A DNA stretch of 36,804 nt, from assembly GCA_018883895.1 (NCBI GenBank), contig JAHLFG010000071.1, positions 1 to 36,804 of the forward strand. The letters are read 5' to 3'. This DNA is from Candidatus Anaerobiospirillum merdipullorum (GTDB lineage Bacteria; Pseudomonadota; Gammaproteobacteria; Enterobacterales; Succinivibrionaceae). The notes beneath the pieces were generated by a model. The model made no database searches and was not told where the DNA came from. It worked only from the letters and a program-made list of their open reading frames with translations. Shown here piece after piece: positions 34,133-36,804 of the stretch. The position numbers and the translations under genes are program-made. How positions within the stretch are numbered: the first letter of the stretch is position 1; the number at the start of each line of letters is the position of its first letter.

Positions 34133-34996
34133 ATGAACGCACAGAGCCCTTTAGGCATCAGAATTCCCTTAACGGTAGTGGATATCAAGGATGCCGGTGC
34201 CTATGTTGATGCCGATGTCTACGGTAATCTTTTCGTCCCTCATTCCCAATTACCTGCTGATTTAAAAATTGGCGATAAACTTGAAGTTTTTCTCTACCAC
34301 GATGGTGGACGGGTCTTGGCAACGGCCAAAAAGCCTTATTTGGAGCTTGGCATGGTGGGGGCCTTACGCGTCAATTCCATTGAATGTGGCACGGCCTATT
34401 TAGATTTAGGCATTCCCAAGGAATTGGTGGTGCCGGTATCCGAGCAAAGAGGATATTTTGAAACCGGAACCTATGTACTTATCTATGTGGCCATTGATGA
34501 TGACGGGCGCCTCTTTGGTACTCAGCGTTTTAGCCGCTATTTAAGCGATGTGGCACCGGCGCATACCTACGCAAGTGGTGATGAGGTTACCATCGTGCCG
34601 CTGGCCCGTACCCCGTTGGGGTTACGTGTGGCGGTGGATGATCAATATTTTGGTCTTATCTATCGCACTGAACTGAAGCAACCGCTGACCTTGGGCAAAC
34701 GCATGCGTGCTTATATTTTGCAACAACGCGAGGATGGCAAATTAGATTTAGGGCTGCAGCGTCCGGGACGGGGCGGGGTAGAGCAGGCGGCCGATGAAAT
34801 TTGGCAATTGTTACAGCGTGCACAGGGGCAATTGCCCTTTGGCGATAAGAGCGATCCTGAGGAGATTGAAGACTATTTGCATATCTCTAAGGGCAAGTTT
34901 AAAAAGGCCATTGGGGCTTTGTACAAGCAGCGTTTAATCGAGATTTATGACGACAAGATTGTCTTAGTTAATAACGACAAACAGGATAAGGCATAA
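34133..34996 (+). CDS. S1-domain RNA-binding protein, CvfB/YitL family
   Basis: 287 residues. The CvfB family has three S1-type OB folds and a C-terminal winged helix, which bind RNA and in Gram-positives influence virulence gene expression. Here S1-like repeats span about 5-65, 70-135 and 145-215 (for example GAYVDADVYGNLFVPHSQLP and LGMVGALRVNSIECGTAYLDLG), and the winged helix is about 230-280 (ISKGKFKKAIGALYKQRLI). The role in Gammaproteobacteria is not settled. The ATG has a weak AAGG upstream. sohB begins 2 bases after its stop, so they are translationally coupled. Confidence 0.88.
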   Translation: MNAQSPLGIRIPLTVVDIKDAGAYVDADVYGNLFVPHSQLPADLKIGDKLEVFLYHDGGRVLATAKKPYLELGMVGALRVNSIECGTAYLDLGIPKELVVPVSEQRGYFETGTYVLIYVAIDDDGRLFGTQRFSRYLSDVAPAHTYASGDEVTIVPLARTPLGLRVAVDDQYFGLIYRTELKQPLTLGKRMRAYILQQREDGKLDLGLQRPGRGGVEQAADEIWQLLQRAQGQLPFGDKSDPEEIEDYLHISKGKFKKAIGALYKQRLIEIYDDKIVLVNNDKQDKA

Positions 34997-34998
34997 CC

Positions 34999-36300
34999 AT
35001 GCTAGGCGACTTTTTGTATGACATCTTACTCTTTGCCTTCAAAGCCGTGCTGGTATTGGTGGTGGTAAGCATTTTGCTTGCTTTACTTTTTTCCCTAGCG
35101 CGTAAGGGCAAAGATAGCAAGGATAAGACTAAGGTACATCTTGAAATTAAGGATTTGACCCAAGAGCTTGCCAGCCAACGCAAGGCCATTACCAAGGCCT
35201 TAAAGCAAGCTGATCCGGAGCGCAAGCTGCGTAAGGATGAAAAAGAGCAACAAAAAGGCTGGTTTGCCTGGTTTAAACGGCGCAAAAAGACTAAAAACGC
35301 CAGCGTGGACACCACGGCCACCGAAACATCAAAGTCGCCGACCAATAGCGCAGCGACGACGAGCGTCGAGGATGGCACGGCGGATGCCGCGCTGTCAGCT
35401 ACGAAGGATAACGCCCCACAAGGCAAGCTCTCCAAGCTTGAACGGCACAAAGCGCAACGGGCACAGAAGCTTGCGCACATTAAGAAGTTGCAGGGGCAGG
35501 GGACTTTCTGTCCGCGCAATCTTTTTGTGCTCGATTTTATGGGCTCGCCTAAGGGGACGGAGGTTAAGCGGCTGCGCTATGAGATTAATGCTCTCTTGCA
35601 GGTGGCCGATGAGCGCGATGAAGTGGTCATTAAGCTAACCTCGCCCGGGGGCATGGTCAACAGCTATGGTCTGTTGTCCTCCCAATTATTGCGTCTGCGC
35701 AATAAAGGCATTTATCTTACGGTCTGTGTCGATAGTGTGGCCGCCTCCGGCGGTTATTTAATGGCTTGTGTGGCCAATAAAATTGTCGCCGCGCCCTTTG
35801 CTTATATTGGCTCCATTGGAGTGGTGGCTGAGTTTCCCAATTTCCATCGCCTGCTTGACCATTATCAAGTGGATTATGAGCAGGTCACGGCCGGTAAGTA
35901 CAAGCGTACTTTAAGCATGTTAGGCCCTAACACTAAAGAAGGTCGTGCCAAGTTTAAGGATGAGCTTGAGGCCATTCATCGGCGCTTTAAGGAGCAGGTG
36001 CTCAAATTCAGACCGCAACTTGATGGGGATAAAGTGGCCACCGGCGAGCATTGGCTGGCCGTGGATGCTTTGGAACTAGGTTTAGTCGATGAGCTAGCTA
36101 CCTCGGAAGAATATATCTTAAAGCGCGCAAATTGCACCTTAAATTGTGTGCTGTCAGTGGCGGTGAGCAAACCTAAAAAGAGCGGTCTACAGGCTTTTTT
36201 AGGTAAGTTGGCGCGTTTAAAGCTATGGAGCGCTTTTTCACCTCAGACTGCTGTGCAAGAGCAATTGCAGCGGGCCGAGAGCATGGAACATATACATTAA
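34999..36300 (+). CDS. sohB: SohB, inner-membrane S49-family peptidase
   Basis: 433 residues, against about 349 in E. coli. One N-terminal helix (about 10-33) anchors a peptidase domain on the other side of the membrane. The catalytic dyad is Ser 250 in VAASGGY and Lys 302 in AGKYKRTL; GSIGVV follows. The extra length is mostly a charged, low-complexity linker (about 75-165) rich in Lys, Thr, Ser and Ala, between the anchor and FVLDFMGSPKG. SohB is a suppressor of degP defects in E. coli. It is 2 bases downstream of cvfB and 45 bases upstream of topA; the sohB-topA neighbourhood is as in E. coli, without yciN. Confidence 0.94.
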   Translation: MLGDFLYDILLFAFKAVLVLVVVSILLALLFSLARKGKDSKDKTKVHLEIKDLTQELASQRKAITKALKQADPERKLRKDEKEQQKGWFAWFKRRKKTKNASVDTTATETSKSPTNSAATTSVEDGTADAALSATKDNAPQGKLSKLERHKAQRAQKLAHIKKLQGQGTFCPRNLFVLDFMGSPKGTEVKRLRYEINALLQVADERDEVVIKLTSPGGMVNSYGLLSSQLLRLRNKGIYLTVCVDSVAASGGYLMACVANKIVAAPFAYIGSIGVVAEFPNFHRLLDHYQVDYEQVTAGKYKRTLSMLGPNTKEGRAKFKDELEAIHRRFKEQVLKFRPQLDGDKVATGEHWLAVDALELGLVDELATSEEYILKRANCTLNCVLSVAVSKPKKSGLQAFLGKLARLKLWSAFSPQTAVQEQLQRAESMEHIH

Positions 36301-36345
36301 ATCTCAAGTGAATACGCAGAAAAATAAGAAAATAAGGAGAGGCAG

Positions 36346-36804
36346 ATGGGTAAAGCATTAGTTATCGTCGAGTCGCCTTCAAAGGCGGCCATTATTAACC
36401 GCTACTTAGGCGATGACTATATTGTAAAAGCGAGCGTGGGTCATATTCGCGATTTGCCCTCTTCCTCTGAACGTAGCAAGAATAAAGTCTCGCGTACGGG
36501 TAATCCGCTTTACGATCGCATGGGCATTGATCCGGAGCATAATTGGCAGGCGCATTATGAAATCATGCCCGGTAAGGATAAGGTGGTCAAGGAATTAAAG
36601 GCCTTGGCCAAGGAAGCTGACACCATTTATCTGGCCACGGACTTGGATCGTGAAGGTGAGGCCATTGCCTGGCATTTGCGCGAAGTCTTAGGTGGGAAAA
36701 AGCCGTATTGGCGCGTTAAGTACCCGGAAATCACCAAGGAAGCGATTGCGCAGGCTTTTGCGCATCCTAGCGATATCAACATGGATTTGGTCAACGCGCA
36801 GCAA
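36346..36804 (+). CDS. topA: DNA topoisomerase I, N-terminal part, cut by window edge
   Basis: The first 153 codons of the type IA topoisomerase that relaxes negative supercoils. The Toprim domain is clear: [13 protein letters not shown] (Glu of VESPSK) and [15 protein letters not shown] (acidic DxDxE metal site). The active Tyr lies beyond the window. AAGGAGAGG precedes the ATG by about 6 bases. It follows sohB by 45 bases; a single transcript is possible. Confidence 0.97.
   Translation, partial: MGKALVIVESPSKAAIINRYLGDDYIVKASVGHIRDLPSSSERSKNKVSRTGNPLYDRMGIDPEHNWQAHYEIMPGKDKVVKELKALAKEADTIYLATDLDREGEAIAWHLREVLGGKKPYWRVKYPEITKEAIAQAFAHPSDINMDLVNAQQ

Noticed and set aside
34968-35519. 183-codon minus-strand frame
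   Set aside because: Antisense to the low-complexity linker of sohB, whose repetitive codons leave the other strand open; no family features.

Overview
The window reads as an ordinary chromosomal stretch of a gammaproteobacterium with a few accessory islands. The order sohB then topA, the tamA-tamB pair, the carA-carB operon, dusA, an L25 of the short type and an acrAB-like pair all fit this class. The SGLT-type sugar symporter close to Vibrio vSGLT, plus the AT-rich surface-protein gene, point towards Aeromonadales or relatives such as Succinivibrionaceae. That placement is inference from gene content, not a phylogeny.

Layout. At 1-2446 (minus) is the N-terminal 815 residues of a very large AT-rich secreted protein that runs off the left edge. 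It is followed by about 800 bases without an intact gene (2447-3244), which seem to hold a decayed reading frame. At 3245-5149 (minus) is a P1B heavy-metal ATPase, divergent from a TetR-family regulator (5347-5964); the gap holds two TTAGCAAACA copies that look like operators. Next come a HIT-family protein, a GNAT acetyltransferase and the carAB operon, all on the minus strand. On the plus strand, 11841-16143 is an RND efflux adaptor and pump, and 16270-22121 is tamA-tamB (outer membrane/translocation module). A small cupin gene (minus) and a LysR regulator (plus) are divergent around a perfect T-N11-A inverted repeat. A Na+/sugar symporter (23709-25331, minus) has two LacI-type operators upstream.

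From 25825 to 29455 is the least ordinary part: an HNH-endonuclease-like protein in which the first catalytic His is Asn, a small Rossmann NAD(P)-binding protein directly behind it, a secreted OB-fold (BOF-like) protein on the other strand, and a serine hydroxymethyltransferase homologue that has lost the PLP lysine, the phosphate-binding Ser-Gly-Ser and the ring-stacking His. After this come dusA, an aldo/keto reductase, a dCMP deaminase with a Cys-rich tail, rplY with a structured leader, an MFS transporter, and the cvfB-sohB-topA run, with topA cut by the right edge.

Best candidates for something undescribed: the PLP-less SHMT pseudoenzyme; the TetR-controlled metal ATPase with its operators; a TamA with a lipobox-like signal; and a pattern of three convergent gene pairs whose stop codons interlock in a 4-base palindrome. 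I see no CRISPR array, tRNA, rRNA, insertion sequence or prophage.
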